64,000 bases of DNA from a virus, in IMG/VR virus record IMGVR_UViG_3300003322_000571, positions 62,001 to 126,000 of that record; one strand, written 5' to 3'. Positions 54,375 through 62,042 of this stretch are shown here, piece by piece (position 1 is the stretch's first letter; every line of letters begins with the position of its first letter). The notes beneath the pieces were generated by a model that saw nothing but the letters and a program-made list of their open reading frames with translations, had not been told where the DNA came from and made no database searches. Position numbers and translations under genes: made by a program.

Positions 54375-55274
54375 ATGTCATCTTCAGTCAAGGCTGCGTT
54401 AGCGGCCAATGGTGCTGTTGCCATCGCCAAAAGCGTTGGTGCGTTCTTCACTGGCTCTGCAGCGTTGTTTGCTGAAGCGGTTCATAGCTTCGCAGACTGC
54501 GGTAACCAACTGCTTCTCCTGTTCGGAATGCGTTCCTCTCAGAGGGATCCGAACACGGAACATCCGCTCGGATATGGCAAGGAGGTTTACTTCTGGTCGT
54601 TCGTCGTTGCACTTGTGCTGTTCACGCTTGGTGGTGTGTACTCAGTGTACGAAGGATACCACAAGTTGGTTGATCCAGTGCCTCTTAACCATGTTGGCTG
54701 GGCTGTTGGCATTCTCGTGTTCGCTGTGTGGGCTGAATCGAAGTCGCTCTGCGTGTGCCTTCGAGAGATCCGAGCGAAGTACCCTGGCAAATCACTGAAG
54801 TGGTTCTTCAAAGAGACACGCGATCCTGAATTGCTTGTCATCTTTGGTGAAGACGCCGCAGCACTTGCAGGTCTTGTGATTGCTTTGTTCACTGTTCTCC
54901 TCAGCTGGATTACCGGCAATCCCGTATGGGATGCGATTGGTTCGATCATTATCGGTATTCTGTTGATGGTAGTTGCTGTTGGACTATTCCTTGAAACCAA
55001 GGCGTTGTTGATTGGTCAAAGCGCTGACCCAACAACACGTAAGGCTCTTCGTCAACACTTGATGGATCTCGATGAGATTGAACACGTGTATGACTGTGTA
55101 ACGCTGCAGCTGGGTAAGGAAGTTCTCCTGTTGCTTCGTGTGCGCATTATCAACATGGAAAGCCACGAACAGCTGATCGACTACTTGCGTACCGTTAAAG
55201 CTGGTATCTACGAAAAGTTCCCCCAATTTACCGTGGTCTACATTGAACCGGATGATCAGTTCAAGGATCATTGA
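54375..55274 (+). CDS. Cation diffusion facilitator (CDF) metal transporter
   Basis: 299 aa with about six membrane segments and a C-terminal cytoplasmic domain. Metal-site residues: FAEAVHSFADCGNQ in segment II (H and D), the loop HPLGYGKEVYFWSF, and EDAAALAGLVIALF in segment V (D). C-terminal QLGKEVLLLLRVRII is the ferredoxin-like CDF tail. Such proteins export Zn, Mn, Fe or Co; the form with HPLGYG is like the ZnT9 branch. A phage-borne metal exporter is unusual and may act with the TerC protein at 13705. Confidence 0.88.
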   Translation: MSSSVKAALAANGAVAIAKSVGAFFTGSAALFAEAVHSFADCGNQLLLLFGMRSSQRDPNTEHPLGYGKEVYFWSFVVALVLFTLGGVYSVYEGYHKLVDPVPLNHVGWAVGILVFAVWAESKSLCVCLREIRAKYPGKSLKWFFKETRDPELLVIFGEDAAALAGLVIALFTVLLSWITGNPVWDAIGSIIIGILLMVVAVGLFLETKALLIGQSADPTTRKALRQHLMDLDEIEHVYDCVTLQLGKEVLLLLRVRIINMESHEQLIDYLRTVKAGIYEKFPQFTVVYIEPDDQFKDH

Positions 55275-55300
55275 TCTATTCTAATTTACAGGACCAAATC

Positions 55301-55819
55301 ATGAGCTTTGAGACCAACCGTTGGTGGATTCTTCACACTGCAATCGCAATGACTGCCGACGAGCGAATCAACCTTGCTTCGTTCCGTAGTCCTTCTCTGT
55401 TCCATATTAACAACGGCATCAGTAATTTGGACGTCGATGTACACTTTGTTGAAGGTACCGACACCGCATGTATGGGAGGAATCGCAGCGACGATTCCTAT
55501 GTTCAACGCAGAAGGTCTGACTTACAATACCGCCACCAAATGCGTTGTATTTGAAGACGAAGAACATTATCTGATGAACTTCGACGCTTTGGCAAAGTTC
55601 TTCAACATCGATGTTGAAGCGGCGAAAGACCTGTTTTGTCCTGGTCCAGCATCGCGCGTCGACGAAACGGTCGAGTACGCCATGCAAGGTGAGAAGGACA
55701 AGTGGTCTGACAAGCGGATCGCTCTGCGTCGCATTCGCCGTCTGATGCTGAAGACCGGAGTGATCTCTGAGTTGGAGAGCAAGCGGATGAAGAAGTTTGA
55801 AATCAATGTGAGCAAGTAA
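55301..55819 (+). CDS. Hypothetical protein, 172 aa
   Basis: Start at 55301 after CAGGACC. Contains WILHTAIAMTADERINLASF and, near the end, basic helices (ALRRIRRLMLKTGVISELES). Not recognised. Confidence 0.7.
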   Translation: MSFETNRWWILHTAIAMTADERINLASFRSPSLFHINNGISNLDVDVHFVEGTDTACMGGIAATIPMFNAEGLTYNTATKCVVFEDEEHYLMNFDALAKFFNIDVEAAKDLFCPGPASRVDETVEYAMQGEKDKWSDKRIALRRIRRLMLKTGVISELESKRMKKFEINVSK

Positions 55820-55820
55820 C

Positions 55821-56174
55821 ATGACGAAGTTCACCAAGATCGACGGCAGTGAACCAACCAACTACGATGTGCTTGAGGACAAAGCTCAAAAGATCCTCGC
55901 TCGTCTTCAGGTTGGTAGCACGATCACGCGAAACTTCGCTGAGTACGCTCTGCATATCGCTCAGCGCCGTCGTACCAACGCAGGTTTCAGTGGAGCATAC
56001 GATGACGGTGGTGCAAGCGCAATTGAAGCTGCTGTTGATGCGTGGATTAGCGGTCTGAACCAAACGATTCCGTCTGCTAACAGCGTGCTCGGTCCGGTGT
56101 ATCGTTCATTCAATCGCGACACTGATCCGAGGTACGAACAGTACCTCAGACTGAAGGCTGAATTCGAACAATAA
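55821..56174 (+). CDS. Hypothetical protein, 117 aa
   Basis: Helical (YDVLEDKAQKILARLQVGST). One-base gap to the preceding gene and 9 to the RlmN-like gene. Not recognised. Confidence 0.7.
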   Translation: MTKFTKIDGSEPTNYDVLEDKAQKILARLQVGSTITRNFAEYALHIAQRRRTNAGFSGAYDDGGASAIEAAVDAWISGLNQTIPSANSVLGPVYRSFNRDTDPRYEQYLRLKAEFEQ

Positions 56175-56183
56175 GGAACCACG

Positions 56184-57131
56184 ATGACTGAATTCACTGT
56201 TAAGCGCGTCGACTCGTCTGACGAGAACGTCAGCAAGTATGTGTACGATTTCGGTAACGCTGTCGCTGAAGCTGTTCTGTACAAATACCCGACGTACGAG
56301 GAACGAACTGTGATTTGTTGCAGCACACAATCTGGTTGCCCTGTTGGCTGCCGGTTCTGCGGTGCTGGTGACAATTTCGTTCGTAGTCTGACTGGTCAAG
56401 AGATCCTCGATCAAGTCCAGTACTTGTTCAGCGATCGCAATATCGATCCAGCTCAGGTGAAGAAGGGACAGATCATGTTCATGAGCATGGGCGAACCTTT
56501 GCTGAACAAGCAAGGTCTGACCGATGCGATTCGTAAGCTGCACGTCCTGTATCCGAATTTCGCTCTGTTGATCAGCACAAGTGCACCCGACGTCGACTAT
56601 CAGTGGGTTCGCGACCTGTCGGTTGAAGTGCCAACCGTTGGCCTTCAGTTCTCTGTTCATGAGAGCACTGATGAAGCGCGGGACAAGCTGATTCCGTTCA
56701 AGAAGAAGCTGACAATCGAGCAAATCGCTCGTGAAGGCGAGCTGTGGTACCTTGCCACTGGCCGCTCTCCGTTCTTCAATTACTGCGCACACGACAAGAA
56801 CACGTCGCAAGACGATGCTGACCGTATCTACGGTCTGTTCAATCCGAATGTGTGGCAGGCAACGATCAGTGTGATCTGTGAGCGTGATGAATCGATTGCT
56901 GCTGCGAACCAACGTCAGCGTCAACTCGCCACGGATTTCATGGACAAGCTGAGCGACTTCGGATTCAGCACACGTTGTTTTGATCCTGCTGGTCAAGACG
57001 ATATCGGCGGGGGTTGTGGGCAGTTGTGGTTCGTCCAAGATTGGATGAAGCAACATCCGGATCTTGCTCGTCCTTCGATTGGCCGTCTCAGTGGTATTCC
57101 TGTTGTTCATACTCCTCGGGCGTGCGCATGA
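56184..57131 (+). CDS. RlmN/Cfr-like radical SAM methyltransferase
   Basis: 315 aa. The radical SAM core is typical of RlmN/Cfr: SGCPVGCRFCGAG holds the cluster cysteines C52, C56 and C59; C45, seven residues before, matches the conserved second catalytic Cys; FMSMGEPLLN, SVHESTDEARDKLIPF and DIGGGCGQL follow, the last carrying the methyl-bearing Cys. RlmN methylates C2 of A2503 in 23S rRNA and A37 of some tRNAs. Compared with RlmN (about 384 aa) the N-terminal accessory domain of about 70 residues is missing, so the target may differ. Confidence 0.85.
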   Translation: MTEFTVKRVDSSDENVSKYVYDFGNAVAEAVLYKYPTYEERTVICCSTQSGCPVGCRFCGAGDNFVRSLTGQEILDQVQYLFSDRNIDPAQVKKGQIMFMSMGEPLLNKQGLTDAIRKLHVLYPNFALLISTSAPDVDYQWVRDLSVEVPTVGLQFSVHESTDEARDKLIPFKKKLTIEQIAREGELWYLATGRSPFFNYCAHDKNTSQDDADRIYGLFNPNVWQATISVICERDESIAAANQRQRQLATDFMDKLSDFGFSTRCFDPAGQDDIGGGCGQLWFVQDWMKQHPDLARPSIGRLSGIPVVHTPRACA

Positions 57132-57571
57132 CTCTGCAGTATAAGAAAATGTCAGAGGATTTTGCGATCCTCAATGGCCGTTACCAAGACCTAGCGTACG
57201 AATTCAGTATCATCGACTCAAAACACAACAAGTTGTGCAGTGAACTTGGTAGAGTCATTCGCCCTTTGCTGAGCATTTTGTTCCCTGATGACGACAGTAA
57301 AATTCTGACGTACGGTAACTTCAAGTGCCTCAGGCAAGAGGCGGATGCTGACGTAGTGTACTTCTTCCTTGGCGACACTCACCGTTCGTATACAATCTCG
57401 CATGAGATCCTGTTTGCGGATGACCCTGTCGCGCAAGCAACAGCGTATATGGAACAGAGAGAAAGAGACAAGATCGATACCGAGATTGAATATCTCGAAC
57501 AGACGATCAAGTACCATCAACGTGAGCTGGAAGACCTAAAGCGAGTGAGAGAAACCAACAATGGAAGCTAA
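57128..57571 (+). CDS. Hypothetical protein, 147 aa
   Basis: Start at 57128 overlaps the RlmN-like stop (ATGA). C-terminal coiled coil (EIEYLEQTIKYHQRELEDLK). Not recognised. Confidence 0.7.
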   Translation: MTLQYKKMSEDFAILNGRYQDLAYEFSIIDSKHNKLCSELGRVIRPLLSILFPDDDSKILTYGNFKCLRQEADADVVYFFLGDTHRSYTISHEILFADDPVAQATAYMEQRERDKIDTEIEYLEQTIKYHQRELEDLKRVRETNNGS

Positions 57572-57788
57572 GGAAAGCCACATTAATCCCTCAACGGGAC
57601 TAAAGCGTCATGCTCAGATGTTAGCGGATGCTTACAAACTTGACGGAGCTATCATTATTTCGTGTTCCGATGAACAAATGAGAATTGGGACACATGGTCT
57701 CGATCCTCAGATGATTCGCGACGCCCTTTGCTACGCCATCGCTCAGACTTACGAGCATGAGAACGCAACAGGCATTGATTACTACTAG
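57561..57788 (+). CDS. Hypothetical protein, 75 aa
   Basis: Overlaps the preceding gene by 11 bases. Alpha/beta (AQMLADAYKLDGAIIISCSD). Not recognised. Confidence 0.65.
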   Translation: MEAKESHINPSTGLKRHAQMLADAYKLDGAIIISCSDEQMRIGTHGLDPQMIRDALCYAIAQTYEHENATGIDYY

Positions 57789-57831
57789 CAAGATGTTGAT
57801 TGTCTGAAAGACAATCAACAGTGAGAAGAAA

Positions 57832-58062
57832 ATGAATCCAGTTGAACTTAAGGACCTAGAGGTCGGCGACATCGTCTATGAGCGTGAGTATGGCTTTATG
57901 GATCAGTACCGAGTAGTCAGCGCTCCTCGACGTATTGTCGACAGTGAAGACTACGCTGACGGTTGGCTGGTTGAAGTTCAACCGCTTGACGACTCCAGCG
58001 GTCCGATCGAATTCTTCGTCTCTGATGAGTATGCACACCTCGGACCTGAACTGTACATTTGA
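57832..58062 (+). CDS. Hypothetical protein, 76 aa
   Basis: Beta-barrel-like opening VELKDLEVGDIVYEREYGFM resembles small SH3-type barrels. Acidic. A 43-base gap before it contains a small inverted repeat (GATTGTC/GACAATC). Not recognised. Confidence 0.7.
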   Translation: MNPVELKDLEVGDIVYEREYGFMDQYRVVSAPRRIVDSEDYADGWLVEVQPLDDSSGPIEFFVSDEYAHLGPELYI

Positions 58063-58071
58063 AAGGCAATT

Positions 58072-58458
58072 ATGTCGGAAACACTCGATCGATATCTGGA
58101 ACTGAAGCACCAGATTCAAACGGAAGAAATTCCCAAGTTGACGGACGAAACAATCCCTCTCGAGAAACGGTGGGAACTGTACGAGAAGCTGGCAACTGCT
58201 GGCGTTCTCGGTAAGAACAGTTGCGGTGATGGCTATCTTGATGTTCTCGATCCGACCGATAGCTTGTCGTTGTATGACGACTTCAATGTTGATCGTCACC
58301 AGACGGTTACGTATCTCAAGTTGTACAAAAAGATTCTAGCAGCGAATGCTTCTGCCGCGAAGTACGAAGAGCCGCTTCCTTACACACAGGAAGCGATCGA
58401 CGACTGGCGTGAAGAAGTACTTTTTGGCGGCGACAGCGAAATGGTGTACGACTGGTGA
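58072..58458 (+). CDS. Hypothetical protein, 128 aa
   Basis: Acidic helical protein (DRYLELKHQIQTEEIPKLTD). Ribosome site AAAGG. Not recognised. Confidence 0.7.
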   Translation: MSETLDRYLELKHQIQTEEIPKLTDETIPLEKRWELYEKLATAGVLGKNSCGDGYLDVLDPTDSLSLYDDFNVDRHQTVTYLKLYKKILAANASAAKYEEPLPYTQEAIDDWREEVLFGGDSEMVYDW

Positions 58459-58697
58459 GAATTACTTTTGTCAATCAGATGATCCAATACGCTGAAGCTC
58501 ACATTAAGTGGCTTGCAACGGTTGATCAGAAATATGTCGATCCATACGACGTGTATCCCGAGGACTTCCTCGATATCTACCGCACTGCGGAGAACCTGAT
58601 CGAGCTCGGGAACAACTATCTGCTTGCACTTGAAGCATTGCAGACAGGTGATCAAGAAAAGGCACAGCAAGCCCTCAGCAACGCTGGTCTAATTTGA
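58455..58697 (+). CDS. Hypothetical protein, 80 aa
   Basis: GTG start overlapping the previous stop; ATG at 58479 is an alternative. Helical (MIQYAEAHIKWLATVDQKYV). Not recognised. Confidence 0.6.
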   Translation: MRITFVNQMIQYAEAHIKWLATVDQKYVDPYDVYPEDFLDIYRTAENLIELGNNYLLALEALQTGDQEKAQQALSNAGLI

Positions 58698-58702
58698 ACC
58701 TG

Positions 58703-58731
58703 TTGATTTAACTCAATTAAGGGTAGATGAT
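58703..58731 (+). promoter_or_regulatory. Promoter inside terminator: TTGATT-N17-GATGAT
   Basis: TTGATT at 58703-58708, 17 bases, GATGAT at 58726-58731 at the apex of the terminator at 58719. Same arrangement as at 14745. Confidence 0.5.
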
Positions 58732-58756
58732 TGATTTCATCTACCCTTTTTATTTG
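58719..58756 (+). terminator. Intrinsic terminator
   Basis: AAGGGTAGATGA (from 58719) pairs with TCATCTACCCTT around a 6-base loop, followed by TTTATTT. Confidence 0.85.
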
Positions 58757-58764
58757 AACCAAAG

Positions 58765-59091
58765 ATGAACAAACTACTCGCAGTCGCTTTGTTGGTCGTG
58801 ATGACCAACACGTTCGGTAAAGGGATACCTGTTCAAGTCGAACAAACGCCAATTATCACACCGGCAATTGCAACGGGTGTGATGCAAATTGATACGTATC
58901 GAACGTATCCTCATAAGAATGGGCTGCTGTTTTGTGGCTGGGCATTCAACTACGACCGCGATACAGCGCGGTGCTCCGATGCCCAAGGCTACAATGCATG
59001 GCAGTATCTGCCTCAAATCATTCCGCGTGGGAGTTCCTATGTCGGATTCAGCATCATTACACCGGGGACGATCGCCGTCTACTACAAATGA
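58765..59091 (+). CDS. Exported protein, 108 aa
   Basis: Signal peptide MNKLLAVALLVVMTNTFGKG. Mature part has two Cys (LLFCGWAF and ARCSD) that could form a disulfide in the periplasm. Not recognised. Controlled by the composite promoter-terminator just upstream. Confidence 0.75.
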   Translation: MNKLLAVALLVVMTNTFGKGIPVQVEQTPIITPAIATGVMQIDTYRTYPHKNGLLFCGWAFNYDRDTARCSDAQGYNAWQYLPQIIPRGSSYVGFSIITPGTIAVYYK

Positions 59092-59333
59092 AAACCAAAC
59101 AAAATCAACGCTGGATCGCAATCAATGGCTCCGTGTTCGTTGAACAGGAAGTCGAAGTGAAGGCTGATCTCGGCAAGAAGTACAAGAAGCGTGAAGCGGT
59201 CGCGTTCAACGTTGGCCAAGACGTTGCTGAGCACATCGTCAAGCTTCACAACGCCGGACTGAGCGACAATTGGAAGTCCGAATTCAAGGATATCGACTTC
59301 AAGAAGAACGAACACGGCGTGTGGGAAGTGTAA
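59088..59333 (+). CDS. Hypothetical protein, 81 aa
   Basis: Start at 59088 overlaps the previous stop (ATGA). Basic, alpha/beta (RWIAINGSVFVEQEVEVKAD). Not recognised. Confidence 0.7.
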   Translation: MKTKQNQRWIAINGSVFVEQEVEVKADLGKKYKKREAVAFNVGQDVAEHIVKLHNAGLSDNWKSEFKDIDFKKNEHGVWEV

Positions 59334-59334
59334 C

Positions 59335-59625
59335 ATGAACGTCCTTCAATACCTGATCGGACTTCGTCCTGCTATTCCAACGTCTGCAGAACGTCCTCCT
59401 GAAGCAACCTCGAACAGTGAGCTTCGCCGGATGTTGCAGAACAAAGCGATCCAGATCAACGGTGAGACTGACTGGAAGTTCGACGAAGAGATCCCCTGCT
59501 TCGTGTGGGAAGTGATCTTCTTCCCTAAGTCAACGACATGGAAGAAGGGGAAGGAAGGTGAGCGTGATAAGCCTCCTCGCCGTACGACTCTCGTTCAATT
59601 CAATTTCAAGGAAATGAAACCATGA
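59335..59625 (+). CDS. Hypothetical protein, 96 aa
   Basis: Has LRRMLQNKAIQINGETDWKF, which looks like an S4-type RNA-binding element (compare RRLIxQGAVxVNG), followed by a beta strand. The match suggests RNA binding but is short. Overlaps the next gene by four bases. Confidence 0.7.
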   Translation: MNVLQYLIGLRPAIPTSAERPPEATSNSELRRMLQNKAIQINGETDWKFDEEIPCFVWEVIFFPKSTTWKKGKEGERDKPPRRTTLVQFNFKEMKP

Positions 59626-59957
59626 CCTTTGCTGTCTCTGCATCGCAACTGAACGACGCTTTCGCTGCTGGTCAAAAGGTTCTACTTGACGGAACCGTTG
59701 ACAACATTCGCAACATTGTCAACGCTGCCTTGAAAAAGGCTGTTGCTGATTTGCCCGACGGTAATCGCTCGAACACGATGGGATATATCAGAATTCCTGT
59801 CGTCGCTGTCAAGTTCAAGGGAACTTACGCGGGAGACATGATCGATCGAGCACTGGCGATTGTGATCAATCAACTGAACGACAGCGGTTTTCGCGCTACG
59901 TTCGAAAGCGATCCGGATGAATGGGGCCGGTGGGACATTATGATTCATATGGGGTAA
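59622..59957 (+). CDS. Hypothetical protein, 111 aa
   Basis: Alpha/beta (TVDNIRNIVNAALKKAVADL; DRALAIVINQLNDSGFRATF). Not recognised. ATGA overlap with the preceding gene. Confidence 0.7.
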   Translation: MTFAVSASQLNDAFAAGQKVLLDGTVDNIRNIVNAALKKAVADLPDGNRSNTMGYIRIPVVAVKFKGTYAGDMIDRALAIVINQLNDSGFRATFESDPDEWGRWDIMIHMG

Positions 59958-59959
59958 TC

Positions 59960-60259
59960 ATGAGCCGCATCAAACCTCTGTTCAAAGTGTATTGCGCAAC
60001 GGAAGAACTGGCAGAACAGTTCCAACGTGTTGCGTTCAACCACAATATCCGGTGGTTGTGCCAATCACATAACCAGCCTGCTGAGCCATGGTCGACGTTT
60101 CGTCTGTATCTAATCGTGACACGTGGATATGACGGACGTTTGTGGATCAGTTGGATGTCACCGGATCACTTCTTCAAGACAGAGACAGATATGTTGTATG
60201 TCACTGCTGAAGAGTTTATTCGTGACGCAGATGTGATGATGGAATTGTTCAACAAATAA
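59960..60259 (+). CDS. Hypothetical protein, 99 aa
   Basis: Start at 59960. Basic, Trp-rich (NIRWLCQSHNQPAEPWSTFR). Not recognised; last plus-strand gene before the tail fibres. Confidence 0.7.
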   Translation: MSRIKPLFKVYCATEELAEQFQRVAFNHNIRWLCQSHNQPAEPWSTFRLYLIVTRGYDGRLWISWMSPDHFFKTETDMLYVTAEEFIRDADVMMELFNK

Positions 60260-60284
60260 AGGCTCCCTAGGGAGCCTTTTCTTT
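60258..60284 (+). terminator. Intrinsic terminator
   Basis: AAAGGCTCCC, TA, GGGAGCCTTTT (60258-60280), nearly symmetric. Confidence 0.85.
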
Positions 60285-60377
60285 TGCATTTAACGCGTTT
60301 ACCTGCAAGCTAACACTGATATAGAACTTGCCTGATTGCTTCAATGATTGCTGAACGTTACTCAGCAATGGAAACAA
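60285..60377. other. Gap of about 90 bases between convergent units
   Basis: No gene. Holds a direct near-repeat TGCTTCAATGATTGCTGA and CTCAGCAATG; a short pairing TGCTGA / TCAGCA (about 60349-60367) might terminate the fibre transcripts. Confidence 0.35.
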
Positions 60378-62042
60378 TTAACTTAGGTCACGGAGCTTGG
60401 TTTCCAGCTCCTCAACTCGTTGACTGAGTTCTTGAACTGCTTTGATCAAGATAGGAACAAATACACTATATTTAACCGACTTAATTTCTTGTTCGCTGCC
60501 GGGATGAATAGCCGTTTCAATCATTCCAGGGAAGATTTGTTCGAGCTCCTGAGCAATCACGCCAAGTTGTTTCGTTTTCGTTTCGTCGTTCTTCAGTGTG
60601 TAGTTAACAACACGGACTTTGTTAACGTCTTCCAGTTTAGGCGTAGCGTCAACAATGTTCTCTTTCAGATTGACGTCAGAAATTGCACCGTACGAGTTAT
60701 TTACGTTGGTAATGTTACCGTTCGCTGCGATGAACACTGCATTCGTGGTAATCGAAGTGCCGTTCCCGTATTGGCCGATAAAGTGATACCAACCACCTGC
60801 AGTAGAAACTGATTGTGACACATATGCGGCTTGACTTGTCGCTGCTCCGCTTGGAAGAACTGCTTGAACACCAGAATCAAGGTTTGTCGTTCCAAGGGCA
60901 ACAACACCCACTGCTGCATTGCCGCTGAACGGTGGAACAGTTGCGTTGATCAGCAAATTTCCGCTCGTCAGGAGTCGTGCACGCTCTGCGTTATTAATGT
61001 ACCACGTCAGTGGAACATTTCCACGAGAACCAATTGCTGTTGAGGCAGATCCTTCACCAGGATTGACAAAAAAGTCAAACGAACCACCGACAACTGCAAA
61101 CTTACCAAACGAACTAGGTGTTGTTGTACCGATTCCTACATTTCCGCTGACATCAATACGCATCGATTCCGCGGGCGTAAATGTTGTTCCAATTGTACCG
61201 GCAACAGCATTCGACCAAAGATGAGAGCCACCTGATTGAGTGTAAATCGATGAACCGTTGTTGCCTGAACGAACCCAGTTTGTGCCGTTATAAAACGCAC
61301 CTTGTGTAATACGCGAACCACCGTTATCACCTTGGAATGATGCAGATCCACCGGACGTAGACGTACCAATTGTAATAGCTTGTCCAAGACCCCATGCTGG
61401 CGCTGAAGCACCAATTCCGATATTACCACTGGTATCAGCAAGAATACGAGCGACACCACTTGTTGCTAGAATCAACGGATGCGCCGTCTGCGTTCCCACC
61501 CACATTGAATTTGGGCGCGAAGGGTGATTAGCACCGTATGCTGTAGTGCGACCAAGTACTGTCGGAGAAACGACTTGCTGATCAGCATAATCGTTCGTTC
61601 CTGTACCACTAGTTTCGAGAATACTAACGGCAGTTGTCGTTGACAGCGTATGCAGTTTACTTGACGGAGTCGTTGTACCGATCCCTACATTCCCTGCTGA
61701 GTCGATAGTCATCTGCGCTGTCCACGCAGACACCGTCGCATTTGCTCCGCTCGTGTTGTTAGCGGCTGTCAGGAACTGATGCGCTCCACCTCCTTGGAAG
61801 TATCGAGTAGCATTACCATTACCGCGATACTTCCAAATTGATCCGTCCCAGTAAGCATTACGGATCAATTCCGTGCCAATTTGACTGGAAATACCTGAGG
61901 AAGAGATCAACGACGATAGGTTACCAACACCAACGATAGCTTGGTCGCTACCTGCAGTCAGATTCCAAACGGCAGTAATTCGGTTAAGGCCAATATCAAA
62001 CGTGTTGTTCGCTGTGCCATGCTGTTTTGGATAGAATGCCAT
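60378..62042 (-). CDS. Tail fibre with S74 intramolecular chaperone, copy 2
   Basis: 554 aa. Begins MAFYPKQHGTANNTFDIGLN, shared with the next fibre. Middle is made of repeated GNVGIGTTTPSSK-type strands, the knob-fibre repeat. The C-terminus carries the S74 auto-cleaving chaperone: AISDVNLKENIVDATPKLED, VNYTLKNDETKTKQLGVIAQ and a terminal coiled coil (QELSQRVEELETKLRDL). S74 domains help the fibre trimerise and then cut themselves off. Start overlaps the upstream fibre stop (TAATG). Confidence 0.9.
   Translation of the reverse strand: MAFYPKQHGTANNTFDIGLNRITAVWNLTAGSDQAIVGVGNLSSLISSSGISSQIGTELIRNAYWDGSIWKYRGNGNATRYFQGGGAHQFLTAANNTSGANATVSAWTAQMTIDSAGNVGIGTTTPSSKLHTLSTTTAVSILETSGTGTNDYADQQVVSPTVLGRTTAYGANHPSRPNSMWVGTQTAHPLILATSGVARILADTSGNIGIGASAPAWGLGQAITIGTSTSGGSASFQGDNGGSRITQGAFYNGTNWVRSGNNGSSIYTQSGGSHLWSNAVAGTIGTTFTPAESMRIDVSGNVGIGTTTPSSFGKFAVVGGSFDFFVNPGEGSASTAIGSRGNVPLTWYINNAERARLLTSGNLLINATVPPFSGNAAVGVVALGTTNLDSGVQAVLPSGAATSQAAYVSQSVSTAGGWYHFIGQYGNGTSITTNAVFIAANGNITNVNNSYGAISDVNLKENIVDATPKLEDVNKVRVVNYTLKNDETKTKQLGVIAQELEQIFPGMIETAIHPGSEQEIKSVKYSVFVPILIKAVQELSQRVEELETKLRDLS

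Noticed and set aside
56184-57131. Calling the radical SAM gene a Cfr antibiotic-resistance gene
   Set aside because: Core motifs are shared by RlmN and Cfr and the substrate position cannot be decided by eye; no evidence for resistance.
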